DNA from: Chrysomallon squamiferum
Lineage: Eukaryota; Mollusca; Gastropoda; Neomphalida; Peltospiridae
Direction of reading: 5' to 3'
Assembly: GCA_012295275.1 (NCBI GenBank)
Contig: CM022672.1
Coordinates: forward strand, 11,705,904 to 11,769,903
Length of the DNA stretch: 64,000 nt
In this document: positions 63,209 through 64,000 of the stretch, piece by piece
Layout: the number at the start of each line of letters is the position of its first letter
Position numbering within the stretch: the first letter of the stretch is position 1
Made by a program: the position numbers and the translations under genes
Notes under the pieces: generated by a model
What the model was told of the DNA's origin: nothing
The model's input: only the letters and a program-made list of their open reading frames with translations
Database searches by the model: none

Positions 63209-63630
63209 AACATGTTTGTCTGTGTATGTGTGTATGCATATATGCATGTATGTATAAGCATGTTCATATTTATTCATGCATATGTTTGTGTATGTATAAT
63301 AATTATTTGTGTATGTATATACCTAATGTGTATGTGTGAGTGAGTTAATGTATGTATGTGTATGTGTGTATATGACTGATATATATTGTTTGAGGTAAAA
63401 TAACAGTTCAAGTTACTTACGTATATACCTAATGTATGTCTGTGTGTGTGTGTGCATGTGTGTGTGTGTGTGTGTGTGCATGTGTGTGTGTGTGTGTATG
63501 TTTGTCTGTGACCGATATGTTTTATTTGTGGTGAAATAACAGTTTAAGTTACTTATGTATAATACCTAATGTGTATGTGTGTTTGTGTGTATGACTGATA
63601 TGTTTCATTTGTGGTGAAAGAACAGTACAA
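63209..63630 (+). repeat. GT/GTAT microsatellites inside a three-copy tandem repeat
   Basis: TATATACCTAATGTGTATGT, a GT-rich variable tract and GACTGATATGTTTCATTTGT, GGTGAAATAACAGTTCAAGT recur about every 115-120 bp from 63318 to 63630. Each unit thus carries its own microsatellite, pure GT being longest at about 63440-63500. Confidence 0.88.
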
Positions 63631-64000
63631 TCCTACAAACTTAAAGACAGCTTACAGTAAGTTTTACTGTTTTGTTTTGATGTAACCAAGGCACCATTAA
63701 AGAATCTCTCTCACAACAAGAACTACTAGTTTCATCACATCCACATCAAAAACCTGCTCTATAAATAATCCTCCTCCATGTAACAACAACCTTGGACATT
63801 CTACCTTCATTCAGTTTTATTCAACAAAGATAATGAAAAATTTACTTTATTTATTAATGGTCAATGTCCTGCTTAACAAAAGCTCTTTATTTAATGGCTT
63901 GATGTGCTCTAAACGGCTTATCTGATGACTTGTACAACCATCCATCTATCTGCAGTGATATCCTTTCTACACATGTCATCTACAGATTTACTGCCCATCA

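Larger units (their letters stand above)
54206..64000 (-). other. 3' part of a further DDR intron; upstream exon not found
   Basis: The first visible exon begins in phase 2, so this is intron and continues to or past the window end. It holds AG and GT microsatellites, GGAA units, several minisatellites, and non-repetitive patches (56230-57230, 58060-58290). I searched the minus strand for the expected start of the discoidin domain (a Cys, an LGM-type motif and an ASS-type motif) and saw nothing convincing. Confidence 0.75.

Overview
The window is animal (metazoan) DNA: very AT-rich, full of simple repeats, with one intron-split gene and no operons or bacterial features. Three observations point to a mollusc. 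There are diverged copies of a short interspersed repeat that I recall from mollusc sequence. A 12-base word (AAAGGGAGATAA or its complement), which I also recall from mollusc non-coding DNA, recurs here. The introns are very long and rich in microsatellites. The species cannot be named from this alone.

The only protein-coding gene I can support is a discoidin domain receptor (DDR), a collagen-type receptor tyrosine kinase, on the minus strand. Eleven exons lie between 54205 and 10307. All have GT..AG junctions and matching phases, and together they give 926 residues plus a TGA stop. In order the protein has: the discoidin domain (lacking its first part), the discoidin-like (DS-like) domain, a Pro/Thr/Ser-rich extracellular linker, one membrane helix with a basic stop-transfer, a long cytoplasmic juxtamembrane region with YxxP motifs, and a complete tyrosine kinase. 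A tail of about 20 residues follows, longer than in vertebrate DDRs. The first coding exon(s), with the signal peptide and the start of the discoidin domain, are not found before the window end and probably lie beyond 64000.

Layout: 1-10306 is the 3' flank, including the probable 3' UTR. 10307-15654 holds the compact 3' half of the gene (kinase, juxtamembrane, membrane helix and linker). 17275-17799 is the large DS-like exon. Three long introns (7.8, 9.8 and 18.4 kb) then separate the discoidin-domain exons at 25586, 35569 and 54064. 54206-64000 is the 3' part of a further intron. The long introns are mosaics of microsatellites, many unrelated degenerate minisatellites (units of about 22-122 bp), old interspersed repeats, and islands of non-repetitive, less AT-rich sequence that are candidate regulatory elements.

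I saw no CRISPR, defence, transposase, rRNA or tRNA genes. The most informative oddities are in the receptor: a valine gatekeeper, paired loss of two DS-like cysteines, a lost glycosylation sequon and an extended C-terminus. The crowding of tandem repeats against its splice sites is also notable.
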